A stretch of 64,000 nt of DNA from the NCBI GenBank assembly GCA_963809245.1, contig CAWEIU010000009.1, positions 620,001-684,000 on the forward strand, written 5' to 3'. A program made the translations under genes and the position numbers. The stretch is from Roseiarcus sp963809245 (GTDB lineage: Bacteria; Pseudomonadota; Alphaproteobacteria; Rhizobiales; Beijerinckiaceae). Of the stretch, positions 46,090-55,238 are shown one piece after another (positions within the stretch are counted from its first letter, which is position 1; every line of letters begins with the position of its first letter). The notes beneath the pieces are model-generated. The model saw only the letters and a list, made by a program, of their open reading frames with translations, was not told where the DNA came from and did no database searches.

Positions 46090-47658
46090 GTGGTTCTACG
46101 TCGACTTGCCTTGTCACTCGCGCTCACGACGAGCGCCCTGGCCGCAACGGCCCATACCGGCGCTGAGGCGGCGGGCACGCTCGTCTGGGGCATGCCGGCC
46201 GAAACCGACTCGCTCGACCCTCACGCGACGGGCGGCTGGAGCACGTACCAGGTCACCTACCAGATTTTCGAAGGGCTGGTGAAGGAGGACCTGACGAAAG
46301 CCGACGAGCCGACGCCGCCGATTGTCCCGGCGCTGGCCAAGTCCTGGGAGATTTCCGACGACGGACTCACCTACACCTTTCATTTGCGTGAGGGCGTGAA
46401 GTTCCACGACGGCACGCCGTTCGACGCCGCCGCCGTCAAGTTCAATTTCGACCGGTTCTGGAACGAAAGCTCGCCGGACTTCTACAAGAAGGCCAAGGCG
46501 TTCGTGATCGCCTACACCAAGTCGATCAAGAGCGTCGACGTGGTCGACCCGATGACGGTCAAGATCACCCTCACGGCCCCCAATTATCAATGGCTCCGCC
46601 AGGGTCTGCAGAGCTACGGCCAGCCGCTGATGATCAGCCCGGCTTCGGTGAAGAAGTACGGCAACGAGGGCGTCGCCCTGCATCCGATCGGCACCGGGCC
46701 GTTCAAGTTCGTCGAGCGCGATCAGGGCGTGAAGACCGTGCTCGAACGCAACGACGACTATTGGGGCCCCAAGGCCAAGCTCGACCGGGTGATCTTCCGT
46801 CCGTTGCAGGATCCGGCGACGCGCGTGAACGCGCTCGAAGACGGCGAAGTGCAGATGATCACGACGCCGCCGTGGGACGAGATCGGCCGTCTGACGGGCG
46901 AGGGCTTCAAGCTCTCGACCAATAAGAACGCGCCGTACATCAACTACATCCACCTGAACTTCAAAAACCCTGCGTTGCAGGACGTCCGGGTGCGCAAAGC
47001 CATCAACATGGCGATCGACCGCGCGGGGATCACCAAGGACATCATGCACGACACGGGCCGCCCGGAATACGGGATGCTGTCGCCGGGCACCGACGCTTAC
47101 GATCCCAACTTCAAGATGTATGGCTATGACCCGGAAGGGGCCAAGAAGCTGCTTGCCGAAGCCGGCGTCAAGGACTTGAAGCTCGTCTTCGAACTGCCCC
47201 AATACGGCACCGGCGAACTCGTCGAGACCTGGATCCAGCGCGATCTCAAGAAAGTCGGCATCGACGTCGAACTGCGCAAATACGAGTGGGTGACCTATCT
47301 CGGCAAATGGGCCGCCGGCATGTCGCCCGACGTGGCGATGAACGAAATCGGCTGGGGCATGTCGACGCCAGCCTGGACGGGCGTCGTCACGCGTTGCGAC
47401 GCGGCGCCCCCCGGCGGCATCAATTCCGGCTATTATTGCAACAAGGAAGTCGATAAGCTGCTCGATCAGGCGATCGCCACGCGCGATCCGGTCGCCGCGA
47501 AGGCCATCTACCAAAAGGTCAATCACATCGTCATGGACGACGCCGCCTACGTGCCGCTCGACGACGACCTCGAGCCGGTCCTGCTGTCGCCCAAAGTAAA
47601 GGGCTTCGTGAACCCGCCGGAAGATTGGTTCGACCTGTCGACCGTTTCGGTCGAATAA
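46090..47658 (+). CDS. Dipeptide/oligopeptide-type ABC substrate-binding protein
   Basis: 522-aa SBP_bac_5 family protein. GTG start followed by signal peptide VLRRLALSLALTTSALAATA. Typical motifs: ETDSLDPHATGGWSTYQVTY, HFHL-type segment TYTFHLREGVKFHDGTPF, and IGTGPFKFVERDQG. First gene of a five-gene set with two permeases and two ATPases. Ligands of this class include peptides, opines and glycosides; the linked pyroglutamyl peptidase argues for a peptide. Confidence 0.92.
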   Translation: MVLRRLALSLALTTSALAATAHTGAEAAGTLVWGMPAETDSLDPHATGGWSTYQVTYQIFEGLVKEDLTKADEPTPPIVPALAKSWEISDDGLTYTFHLREGVKFHDGTPFDAAAVKFNFDRFWNESSPDFYKKAKAFVIAYTKSIKSVDVVDPMTVKITLTAPNYQWLRQGLQSYGQPLMISPASVKKYGNEGVALHPIGTGPFKFVERDQGVKTVLERNDDYWGPKAKLDRVIFRPLQDPATRVNALEDGEVQMITTPPWDEIGRLTGEGFKLSTNKNAPYINYIHLNFKNPALQDVRVRKAINMAIDRAGITKDIMHDTGRPEYGMLSPGTDAYDPNFKMYGYDPEGAKKLLAEAGVKDLKLVFELPQYGTGELVETWIQRDLKKVGIDVELRKYEWVTYLGKWAAGMSPDVAMNEIGWGMSTPAWTGVVTRCDAAPPGGINSGYYCNKEVDKLLDQAIATRDPVAAKAIYQKVNHIVMDDAAYVPLDDDLEPVLLSPKVKGFVNPPEDWFDLSTVSVE

Positions 47659-47676
47659 GACCGGAGCGGTCGAGTC

Positions 47677-48627
47677 TTGGCGACTTTCATCCTACGACGG
47701 ATCATCGGCGTTGTTCCGGTGATCTGCGGCGTGTCGATCGTGATCTTTCTCCTGGTGCATCTCGCGCCAGGAGACGCCGCGACCGCGTTGCTCGGGCCGC
47801 AGGCGAGCGAGGCCGCCAAGCAGGAGCTGCGGCACACGCTCGGCCTCGATCAGTCGTTGCCGGTTCAGTACTTGGCGTGGCTGGCCCGCACGCTCCGCGG
47901 AGACTTCGGGATTTCGGTCGCTACGCACCTACCGGTCTTCACCCTTGTGCTGCCCCGTTTTGAAAACACGCTCATTCTCACCTTTGGCAGCCTGCTCATC
48001 GCAATCGTCTTCGGCTACGTCATAGGCCTCTTCTCGGCTCTGCGCGCCAATTCGCTGTTCGACCGCCTCATCATGTCCGTCACACTGCTCGCCGGCAGCG
48101 CGCCGCCGTTCTGGCTCGGACTGATCCTCGTGCTGCTGTTCGCGATCCAATTGCGTTGGCTGCCTGTCTCGGGGATGGAGGACGTCACCGGGAACGGCGG
48201 CGTCGTGGACGTGCTGCGCCATCTCGTCTTGCCTGCGGTCACCACGGCGTTGGGGCCTGCCGCGGTCATCACTCGTATCGTCCGCACGAGCCTCATCGAG
48301 GCGCTCGGCAGGCCGCACGTGCGCGTGGCCCGAGCCAAGGGACTGAAGCGAAGCGAGCTCCTGCGGCGGCATGTCATCCTCAATGCGCTGCCGCCGGTGA
48401 TCACGATCACCGGCCTGCAACTCGGCTATCTGCTTGGCGGCGCGTTGCTGACCGAGGTGGTGTTCGCATGGCCGGGTCTCGGCTCGCTGCTCTACGACAG
48501 CATCACGGCGCGCGACCTGCCGGTGATCCAGGCCACCACGCTGGCGATCGGGCTGGCCTTCGTGCTGGCCAATATCGTCGTCGACCTGATCAACGCGAAG
48601 CTCGATCCGAGGCTACGGGAAGCATGA
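47677..48627 (+). CDS. DppB-type ABC permease
   Basis: 316-aa inner-membrane subunit, TTG start (ATFILRRIIGVVPVICGVS). Membrane spans plus the C-terminal EAA loop (VRVARAKGLKRSELLRRHVI) that contacts the ATPase. 18 bases after the binding protein gene and coupled by ATGA to the next permease. Confidence 0.92.
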   Translation: MATFILRRIIGVVPVICGVSIVIFLLVHLAPGDAATALLGPQASEAAKQELRHTLGLDQSLPVQYLAWLARTLRGDFGISVATHLPVFTLVLPRFENTLILTFGSLLIAIVFGYVIGLFSALRANSLFDRLIMSVTLLAGSAPPFWLGLILVLLFAIQLRWLPVSGMEDVTGNGGVVDVLRHLVLPAVTTALGPAAVITRIVRTSLIEALGRPHVRVARAKGLKRSELLRRHVILNALPPVITITGLQLGYLLGGALLTEVVFAWPGLGSLLYDSITARDLPVIQATTLAIGLAFVLANIVVDLINAKLDPRLREA

Positions 48628-49529
48628 GCGGCGCCAATTCCTCCGCCGGTGTCGTCGAGGCCGCGGCCGCAGCGCCAGGCTCAAGCGGCGCCCGTTTCTG
48701 GCGACTGAAATCCTTCGCGCGCAACCGCGCCGCGCTGATTTCGGCGCTGGTCCTCGTTGGCGTTGTCGGCGCCGTGACGTTCGGCCCGCTCATCGGCGGC
48801 TTCAATCCTAATGATGCGGACAATCTCGCCCGCTACGCTCCCATGGGCGCCCCCGGCCATCTGCTCGGCACAGATCAGCAGGGCCGAGACATGCTGGCCC
48901 GCCTGCTGTTCGGCGGACGCGTGTCGCTCCTCGTCGGCGCTGCGCCGACGCTTATTGCCGGGGTGATCGGCACGGCGCTCGGTCTTCTCGCCGGATACCT
49001 CCGCGGCGTTGTCGACCAAATCATCATGCGTTGCCTCGATGTCGTGTTCGCCTTTCCCATGGTGCTGCTCGCGATCGCCATCGCGGGCGCGATGCAGCCG
49101 GGCGTGCTTACGGAAATCATCGCCATCACCGTGATCCTGGTGCCATACTTCGCCCGGCTGGCGCGGACGGCGACCGAGGGCGTCGTGCCGATGCCCTTTG
49201 TCGAGGCTGCCCGCGCCGCCGGCGGAACCTCGTCGGCGATCATGTTGCGCTACGTTCTCCCCGCCGTCTTCAGCCCGGTGATCGTGTACGCCACCACGCT
49301 GATCGGCCTGATGATCGTCGTCGGCTCCGGCCTGAGCTTTCTCGGGCTCGGCGTGCAGCCGCCGACGGCGGACTGGGGCGCCATGGTCGCCGAGGGCCGT
49401 GTCGTTCTGCGCCGGGCTTCGCATGTCACCATCATTCCCGGAGTTGCGATCCTGATCGTGTCGCTGGCGTTCAATTTCCTCGGCGACGGCATTCGCGACG
49501 CCCTTGATCCCAGGACGATCCGTCGATGA
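48624..49529 (+). CDS. DppC-type ABC permease
   Basis: 301-aa partner permease. N-terminal segment FWRLKSFARNRAALISALVL, the family motif GTDQQGRDMLARLLFGGRVS, and the EAA loop FVEAARAAGGTSSAIMLRYV. Starts at the ATGA overlap with DppB (48624) and overlaps the DppD ATPase by ATGA. Confidence 0.93.
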   Translation: MSGANSSAGVVEAAAAAPGSSGARFWRLKSFARNRAALISALVLVGVVGAVTFGPLIGGFNPNDADNLARYAPMGAPGHLLGTDQQGRDMLARLLFGGRVSLLVGAAPTLIAGVIGTALGLLAGYLRGVVDQIIMRCLDVVFAFPMVLLAIAIAGAMQPGVLTEIIAITVILVPYFARLARTATEGVVPMPFVEAARAAGGTSSAIMLRYVLPAVFSPVIVYATTLIGLMIVVGSGLSFLGLGVQPPTADWGAMVAEGRVVLRRASHVTIIPGVAILIVSLAFNFLGDGIRDALDPRTIRR

Positions 49530-50521
49530 GCGAGGACGCGGACGCCGGACTGATCGCCGAGAACCTTCGCACCCGGTTTGGAACGGACCGGGCTGGCGCA
49601 ACGGTGGTCGATGGGGTCAGCTTCGCGCTGCGGCCGGGCCGTACGGTCGCGCTGGTGGGAGAGTCCGGCTGCGGCAAGTCGGCGACGGCCCTCTCGCTCA
49701 TGCGGCTGATCGAGCCGCCCGGACGCATTCTGTCGGGCAGGGTGCTCCTCGACGGGCGCGACCTCCTCGCCATGAGCGAGCGAGAGATGGAGGGAGTGCG
49801 CGGCGCCAAGATCGGGATGATCTTCCAGGATCCGCTGACCTCGCTCAATCCGGCTCTGACCATTGGCTGGCAGATCTCCGAGACGATCCTCGCGCACCAG
49901 CCCATCTCGCGCGCTGTTGCGGAGCAGAAAGCTATCGAACTCCTCCGACACGTCGGAGTGAACGACGCCGAGCGTCGCGCCCACGATTACCCCCATCATT
50001 TCAGCGGCGGCATGCGCCAGCGCGTCCTGATCGCGGCGGCGATAAGTTGCCGGCCCAAGGTCATCATCGCGGACGAACCCACGACCGCGCTCGACGTCAC
50101 GGTCCAGGCAAAAATCCTTCGCCTGCTGCGCGATCTTCAGCAGGAGATGGATGCGTCCATGCTGCTCATCACGCATGACCTCGGCGTCGTCGCCGCCATG
50201 GCGGACGAGGTGATGGTCATGTACGCGGGCCGCATCGTGGAGCATGCGGACGTGGACACATTGTTCCACAATCCCAGGCATCCCTACACGAAAGCGCTGC
50301 TCGCCTGCGCGACCGGGATCGAGGACGACCGCAGCGTACCGCTCGAGCCGATCGGCGGCAGCGCGCCAGACCTCCGTCGTCCCCCGCTCGGATGCCGGTT
50401 TGCGCCGCGTTGCGGCGCGGTTCAGGATATTTGCCGCACGCAGGACCAGTCGCTGCGCGCCGTGGCCGGCGGGCATGAGGTTGCCTGTGTCGCTGTCGAA
50501 CAGGAACGGGCCGATGCCTGA
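49526..50521 (+). CDS. DppD-type ABC ATPase
   Basis: 331-aa ATPase. Walker A GESGCGKSATALS, signature HHFSGGMRQRVLIAAAISC, Walker B IIADEPTTALDVTVQ, and a C-terminal oligopeptide/dipeptide transporter cysteine motif near RFAPRCGAVQDIC that may bind an Fe-S cluster. Pairs with DppF. Confidence 0.94.
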   Translation: MSEDADAGLIAENLRTRFGTDRAGATVVDGVSFALRPGRTVALVGESGCGKSATALSLMRLIEPPGRILSGRVLLDGRDLLAMSEREMEGVRGAKIGMIFQDPLTSLNPALTIGWQISETILAHQPISRAVAEQKAIELLRHVGVNDAERRAHDYPHHFSGGMRQRVLIAAAISCRPKVIIADEPTTALDVTVQAKILRLLRDLQQEMDASMLLITHDLGVVAAMADEVMVMYAGRIVEHADVDTLFHNPRHPYTKALLACATGIEDDRSVPLEPIGGSAPDLRRPPLGCRFAPRCGAVQDICRTQDQSLRAVAGGHEVACVAVEQERADA

Positions 50522-51497
50522 GCCTCTGCTGCAAGTCGAAAAGATCGTGAAGTCGTTCGCCGGTCGGGGATCGGGCGGAGCGCGCGTCAAAGCCGTGTCG
50601 GATGTCGGCTTCACACTCCAGCGCGGCGAAACGCTCGGGCTCGTGGGCGAGAGCGGCTGCGGCAAGTCCACCTTGTCGCGCCTCATCCTTTCGCTGCTCG
50701 CCCCCGATTCCGGGCAGGTCCGCATCGAAGGGGTGGATTTCACGCGCGCGCACGATCGGCAGAAGCGGGAGCTACGGCGCCGCATTCAGATCGTCTTCCA
50801 GGATGCGTTGTCTTCGCTCAATCCCCGCATGACGGTCGGCGCCAACATCGCCGAACCGATGCGATTGCAAGGGATCGGCACGGCCGCGAGCCGCCGGGCC
50901 GAGGCGCGCCGTCTGCTCGGTCTCGTCGGGCTGCGCGACGAACATGAAGAGCGCTACCCCCACGAATTCTCCGGCGGCCAGTGTCAACGCATCGCCATCG
51001 CACGCGCCCTCATCCTCAAACCAGACATCATCGTCTTCGACGAAGCCGTTTCGGCACTCGATGTGTCGATCCGCGCGCAGATCCTGCGGCTGATCCAGGA
51101 CATCCAGCAGCAGTTCGGGCTGTCGTATATTTTTGTGTCGCACGACCTCGGGGTCATCAAACGGATCTGCGATCGCGTCGCGGTCATGTATCTCGGGCAG
51201 ATCGTCGAGATCGGGCCGGCCGATGTCGTCTGCCGCAGCCCGCGCCACCCCTATACCGAGGCTCTGCTGCGGGCGATCCCGATCGCCGATCCCAGGCGGA
51301 TGCGGGTCGAAAACCTCGGCCTGATCGAAGGCGACACGGGCGGGGCCAGCAAGCCGGACGCTTGCCCCTTCGAACCACGCTGCCCGAAGCGCTTCGCTCC
51401 CTGCGGTAAGAATCGTCCCGCGCTGACCGACGTCGCGTCGGGCCATAAAGCGGCCTGTTATCTCAACAGCTCCGAATCAGAAGGTGGAACTCCATGA
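50514..51497 (+). CDS. DppF-type ABC ATPase
   Basis: 327-aa ATPase overlapping DppD by eight bases. Walker A GESGCGKSTLSRL, signature HEFSGGQCQRIAIARALIL, Walker B IIVFDEAVSALDVSI (Glu-Ala in place of the usual Glu-Pro), C-terminal cysteine motif CPFEPRCPKRFAPC. Coupled by ATGA to the peptidase gene. Confidence 0.93.
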   Translation: MPEPLLQVEKIVKSFAGRGSGGARVKAVSDVGFTLQRGETLGLVGESGCGKSTLSRLILSLLAPDSGQVRIEGVDFTRAHDRQKRELRRRIQIVFQDALSSLNPRMTVGANIAEPMRLQGIGTAASRRAEARRLLGLVGLRDEHEERYPHEFSGGQCQRIAIARALILKPDIIVFDEAVSALDVSIRAQILRLIQDIQQQFGLSYIFVSHDLGVIKRICDRVAVMYLGQIVEIGPADVVCRSPRHPYTEALLRAIPIADPRRMRVENLGLIEGDTGGASKPDACPFEPRCPKRFAPCGKNRPALTDVASGHKAACYLNSSESEGGTP

Positions 51498-52160
51498 GCG
51501 CGTCGCCAAAAATCGTCGTAACGGGATTCGAGCCCTTCGCCCACGGCACCGAAAACCCGACATTGGATGTGCTCGCGCAGCTCCGCGCCGCGAACGACAT
51601 CGAGGGCGATCTCACCACATTGCAGCTTCCCGTCGAGTTCGGCGCGGCTTACCGCCATCACCAGCGCCAAGCTTGACGAACTCAAGCCCGACATCTGGAT
51701 CAGCCTCGGCCTTGCGGCCGGGCTCGCCGTCGTGGCGGTCGAGCGGATCGCGGCCAATGTCATGGATTTCGTGATCCCGGACAATGTTGGCGTTCAGTAC
51801 GGCGGTGAGCCCGTGTTTGCGGACGGTCCCGCCGCGCATCTGGCGACGCTGCCGGTCAAAAGCATCGCATCGGCGCTGCGCGCGAACGGCATTCCCGCCA
51901 AGATCTCGAACTCGCCGTCGACCTATCTTTGCAACCAGATGATGTACACGGTGCTGCATCTGATCGCCGAGAAGGGGCTTCGCACGCGCGCCGGGTTCAT
52001 CCATGTTCCCGCTCACCCGTCCTATGTCGCCAAGCAGTCGTACCCGTTCGTGGAAATGCCCTCGATGAGCGTCGACCTCGTGACGGCGGCGGTAAAGAAG
52101 GCGATCGCTACGACGGCGGCCGTCGTTGAGGACCACCGGGAGCCAGCGTTCAACTATTGA
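51494..52160 (+). CDS. pcp: Pyroglutamyl-peptidase I (C15), one frameshift
   Basis: About 221 aa after correction. Removes N-terminal pyroglutamate from peptides in the cytoplasm. N-terminal VVTGFEPFAHGTENPT, active-site Cys in STYLCNQMMYT and His in GFIHVPAHPSYV are intact; the catalytic Glu region follows the shift. The frame fits to LPVEF, breaks by +1 between about 51637 and 51660, and resumes with ITSAKLDELKPDIWISLGLA. A GAGTTC at 51635-51640 lies at this edge. Last gene of the dpp-type operon (ATGA overlap), which suggests imported peptides are hydrolysed here. Confidence 0.85.
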
Positions 52161-52242
52161 AACGAAGCGAGGGCGAGGGAACATCGAGCGGCACGCACGC
52201 TCGACGTTCCCAGCAGGCCTTGACTTGCCGAACAGGCGCGAG

Positions 52243-52620
52243 TCAGGGACTGCCCGGCGCCAAAGCCGAGTTCAGGCACGCAAGCAGGTCGTCTTGCGAA
52301 AAGGGCTTGATCAGGAAGCCCTTGGCGCCGCCTCGGACAGCCCGGCTCTGAATGATCGGATCGGGATGTGCGGTGATGAAGACGACGGGAATGGGATCGC
52401 CCGCCGCGATTAACCGGGAGTGCAGCTCGAGACCGGTCATGACGGGCATCTGAACGTCGGCGATCAGGCAGGCGGTGTTCTCCCGCCGATCGGAGCTGAG
52501 AAAAAGCGCGGCGCTCTCGAAATCGGCGACCGTGTAGCCGAACGAACTCAGCAACGCCGTCAAAGCCTGACGCATAGAGTCATCGTCGTCGACGATAGCG
52601 ATGAGAGTTCTTTGCGCCAA
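52243..52620 (-). CDS. Single-domain response regulator (receiver only)
   Basis: 125-aa CheY-like receiver: acidic pocket IAIVDDDDSM, phospho-acceptor Asp in LIADVQMPVMTG (about 54), conserved Thr in VVFITAHPD and Lys in GFLIKPFSQDDL. No output domain. Downstream of a FixJ-type regulator on the same strand; may be a phosphate shuttle or sink. The 268-base gap between them has no recognisable gene. Confidence 0.88.
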   Translation of the reverse strand: MAQRTLIAIVDDDDSMRQALTALLSSFGYTVADFESAALFLSSDRRENTACLIADVQMPVMTGLELHSRLIAAGDPIPVVFITAHPDPIIQSRAVRGGAKGFLIKPFSQDDLLACLNSALAPGSP

Positions 52621-52888
52621 TGCGTACGATCCTAGTTTGCGACAGCAACACTCGTCGCCGGCCGACTTCCAACGCCAATATAGCGCATCGCCACAGCAAG
52701 TGTGCAGGGAATGAAGGTTTTGTGATTATACCAAGGTATATATCTCCTTCGGCCTTCGGTCATGTTCGGGAGAAACGAAAGGTAAGTTTACCTAACGCTA
52801 GCGCCTTTGTCGTTCATGAATACTCTGTGATCCCCAGCGGGACGCCAAAAAAGAAAGAGATCGCGGCCCGCCGCGGCGGTGCTAACGT

Positions 52889-53515
52889 TCACTGTGTGAT
52901 CTTTAGTTTGTCCATCATCCTTGCCAAATCCGGCAAAGAAGTCGCTTTCATCTTTCGCATTGCTTGGCCGCGGTGAACCTTGACCGTGATTTCGCTGATG
53001 CCGAGTTCTCCGGCGATCTGCTTGTTAAGCCGCCCGGCGACGACCCGCACCAACACCTCACGCTCCCGCGACGTCAGACGGTCAAAGCGCGCGCGCAGAG
53101 AGGTGATATGTTGGTCGTCTTCGAGCCGCGCGCGATCCTTGGAGATGCCGATTTGGATCGCATCGAGGAGGTCCTGATCTCTGAACGGCTTGGTCAGAAA
53201 CTCGATCGCGCCCCCTTTCATCGCCTGGACAGACATCGGGATGTCGCCGTGACCGGTGATGAAAACGATCGGCACGCTCATGCTGTTGGCCACCAGCTCC
53301 CGCTGAAGCTCCAGCCCGCTTTGTCCGGGAAGCCGCACGTCGAGAACGAGGCAGCAGGGACCCTCCGGCCGCCCTGACCGCCGGAACTCGTCCACCGACC
53401 CTAAGACGAGCGCCTGAAAGCCGACCGAACGGATAAGGCTGCTGATGGATTCCCTGATTCCGGCGTCATCGTCGATGACGACAACGACTGGCTGGCTGGT
53501 CGGCGCAGTCGGCAT
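52889..53515 (-). CDS. FixJ/NarL-type response regulator
   Basis: 208-aa regulator: receiver with VVVIDDDAGIRES, acceptor in LVLDVRLPGQSG and FLTKPFRDQDLL, then a LuxR-type HTH (LTSREREVLVRVVAGRLNKQ, SEITVKVHRGQAMRKM). The C-terminal LPDLARMMDKL is typical of FodT/TodT-like regulators that pair with soluble PAS histidine kinases. The giant kinase at 7.8-13.3 kb is of the right class but distant. Confidence 0.9.
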   Translation of the reverse strand: MPTAPTSQPVVVVIDDDAGIRESISSLIRSVGFQALVLGSVDEFRRSGRPEGPCCLVLDVRLPGQSGLELQRELVANSMSVPIVFITGHGDIPMSVQAMKGGAIEFLTKPFRDQDLLDAIQIGISKDRARLEDDQHITSLRARFDRLTSREREVLVRVVAGRLNKQIAGELGISEITVKVHRGQAMRKMKATSLPDLARMMDKLKITQ

Positions 53516-54202
53516 TAGAGGCGAACTCCACCCGCGGTTAATCTGAGTGTAGGACCCCGATCCGCCGCTGACAAGATTGAGTTCTTCGACCGGACCGGCG
53601 CCGATGCGCTATTGTCGGCGAGACTTGCCGCCGGACAGCCCCTAAAACCTCGGTATAGGGGCCCTCATCCCAATGGGCGCCTCGTTCATTCTAGAGGGCA
53701 ATTTCCAAATCGCTCGCCAGGTTGCACTGTGAACCTGCCTCTCGAGGTCGGTTCTCCCCGCCCCCCAAACACCGACCTCAGATTGGGCCTCTCCCAGGTG
53801 AACCTCCCCACCTGGGAGGGGCCATTTTGCAAACCCCTTCCTCTCGAGATGCTCCGACCCCGGTCAGCGATGACTGGGGAGCGCGCGCGAGCGCTTCGCC
53901 ATGGCGTCGACGCCAAGACCCGACTGGCGGCCGTCATGCCAGCGGCCTTGGGCGCAGGTGTCCGGAAGCGCCTCCGCGGGGGAGGCGACGGCGCGCGTCA
54001 GTCTCAGCGCAGATTGTTGTGAAGGGCTCTGGCGCCAGGGGAATCGGCGCTCTCGCGGCTGTCATGCCCGCGGAAACAGGCCGTCCGGTAGGGGATGCGA
54101 TCGACCGGAACGAGCGGCGAATAGGCGATCGGCTGAGCGATCAGGATAGATGGTTCGTGAACGAAGGCGGGGGACTTGCGAAGTCGTCCCTCGTCATCCG
54201 AC
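53516..54202. other. Gene-poor region (687 b) with GC-rich hairpin
   Basis: No convincing gene. Contains an inverted repeat CTCCCAGGTG (53791-53800)/CACCTGGGAG (53809-53818), extendable to 14 bp with one mismatch and followed on the plus strand by ATTTTGC. It resembles a terminator but has no plus-strand gene upstream. Flanking text is CT/GA-skewed, as in non-coding spacer DNA. Confidence 0.4.
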
Positions 54203-54790
54203 TTACATGACGCTTCCAGGGTTGGGCGCGGGCGCGAACGCGTCGAACAACAAAGTGACGGTGATCTGGGACAGCATCATTCTCCTCGCGACGATACCTT
54301 TGATCCGGGCCGCCAGCGCGTCGGCAACACCCTTCCCGCGAAGAGACGAATTTCGATCGGCCGACCTGTCGGTGCTGACGCTGCAGAATACCCACCCGCC
54401 GCGATGGCCGGCCGTCACCACGATGGGGCCTGCTTCCATCGAGCCGGATGGGCGACAGGCGTTGTCGATCAGCTCGGCGACGATGAAGGTCGCGTGCCGG
54501 CACTGGTCGGATTGTATCTGGATGGGTTTGCCTTCGATCGAGGCAAACTTGACGCTGTCAGGTCGTCCGCGGCCCGCGGCTATCGCTTGGCACAAGCGCG
54601 AGATCGAGATCGCGAAGTCCGCCGCGCCGTCGGCCTCCGTGGCCAAACCACTATGGCCCTCGTCGTTGGCGTGCGGCGTCTCTGCGATGTCCTGAAACAC
54701 GAATTTGACGTCCGGAATGGATGAGCCCGCCGCGATATGGGGGACTGCGCAAGACGACTCGTTTCGAACCCTGTGCAACGCTGCTGTCAT
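54203..54790 (-). CDS. Histidine-kinase-like ATPase domain protein (HisKA_2-type, lacking phospho-acceptor)
   Basis: 195 aa. The region ISISRLCQAIAAGRGRPDSV followed by FIVAELIDNACRPSGSMEAG resembles the ATP-binding N box of HisKA_2-class sensor kinases, and RGKGVADALAARIKG sits where the G box should be but is degenerate. No dimerisation helix with the usual phospho-acceptor His is present. Either a truncated kinase remnant or a stand-alone ATPase-like partner of the two response regulators encoded downstream on the same strand. Confidence 0.5.
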   Translation of the reverse strand: MTAALHRVRNESSCAVPHIAAGSSIPDVKFVFQDIAETPHANDEGHSGLATEADGAADFAISISRLCQAIAAGRGRPDSVKFASIEGKPIQIQSDQCRHATFIVAELIDNACRPSGSMEAGPIVVTAGHRGGWVFCSVSTDRSADRNSSLRGKGVADALAARIKGIVARRMMLSQITVTLLFDAFAPAPNPGSVM

Positions 54791-55040
54791 GACACCAACC
54801 CTCCGAGAAAGGCCTGCGGTACGCAGAAGTGTAGCAGCATCGGTGGCCGGCGATCATTGTGCAGCGGTCGTAGCTGGATTGGCTCTTCAGAAGACGCCAT
54901 TGAACCTTGGCATGAAGGTTCGCTCCTCGCGCCCAAGGGCGGGGAGGGCGAAGACCTTCTCGTCTCGGCGCAGTCGATGAACGTTTGCCAGCGCATCGCC
55001 AGCCGTCATGGCCGGGCCTGTCCCAGCCTGTCCCGGGCCA
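54791..55040. other. Intergenic spacer before the repeat array
   Basis: 250 bases with no recognised gene, leading into the 30-bp repeat array and the IS630 element. Confidence 0.3.
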
Positions 55041-55166
55041 TCCCTAGGCGATTGCGGAGCAATCGTCCGCCCCCTAGGCGATTGCGGAGCAATCGTCCGC
55101 CCCCTAGGCGATTGCGGAGCAATCGTCCGCCCCCTAGGCGATTGCGGAGCAATCGTCCGCCCCCTA
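55041..55166. repeat. Array of four 30-bp palindromic repeats plus partial fifth
   Basis: Exact 30-base period at 55041, 55071, 55101 and 55131, then CCCCTA of a fifth unit up to 55166. Each unit carries the hairpin GCGATTGCGGAGCAATCG (7-bp stem, GGA loop). No spacers lie between units, so it is not a CRISPR array. The missing part of unit five resumes at 56405 on the far side of the IS element. Confidence 0.9.
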
Positions 55167-55238
55167 GTGCCTCGCGTCATTGCGTTTGCGGGGACTTTCT
55201 GAATCCATGCCGTCGCGAGGCGGCGATGGAGATGATTC

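Noticed and set aside
53612..54181. Overlapping open frames in the 53.5-54.2 kb gap
   Set aside because: Low-complexity Pro/Arg translations of GC-rich spacer, no homology-like motifs, and they span an inverted repeat.
55041..55160. Possible CRISPR array (regular 30-base direct repeats)
   Set aside because: Units are directly adjacent with no spacers, and no cas genes are present.
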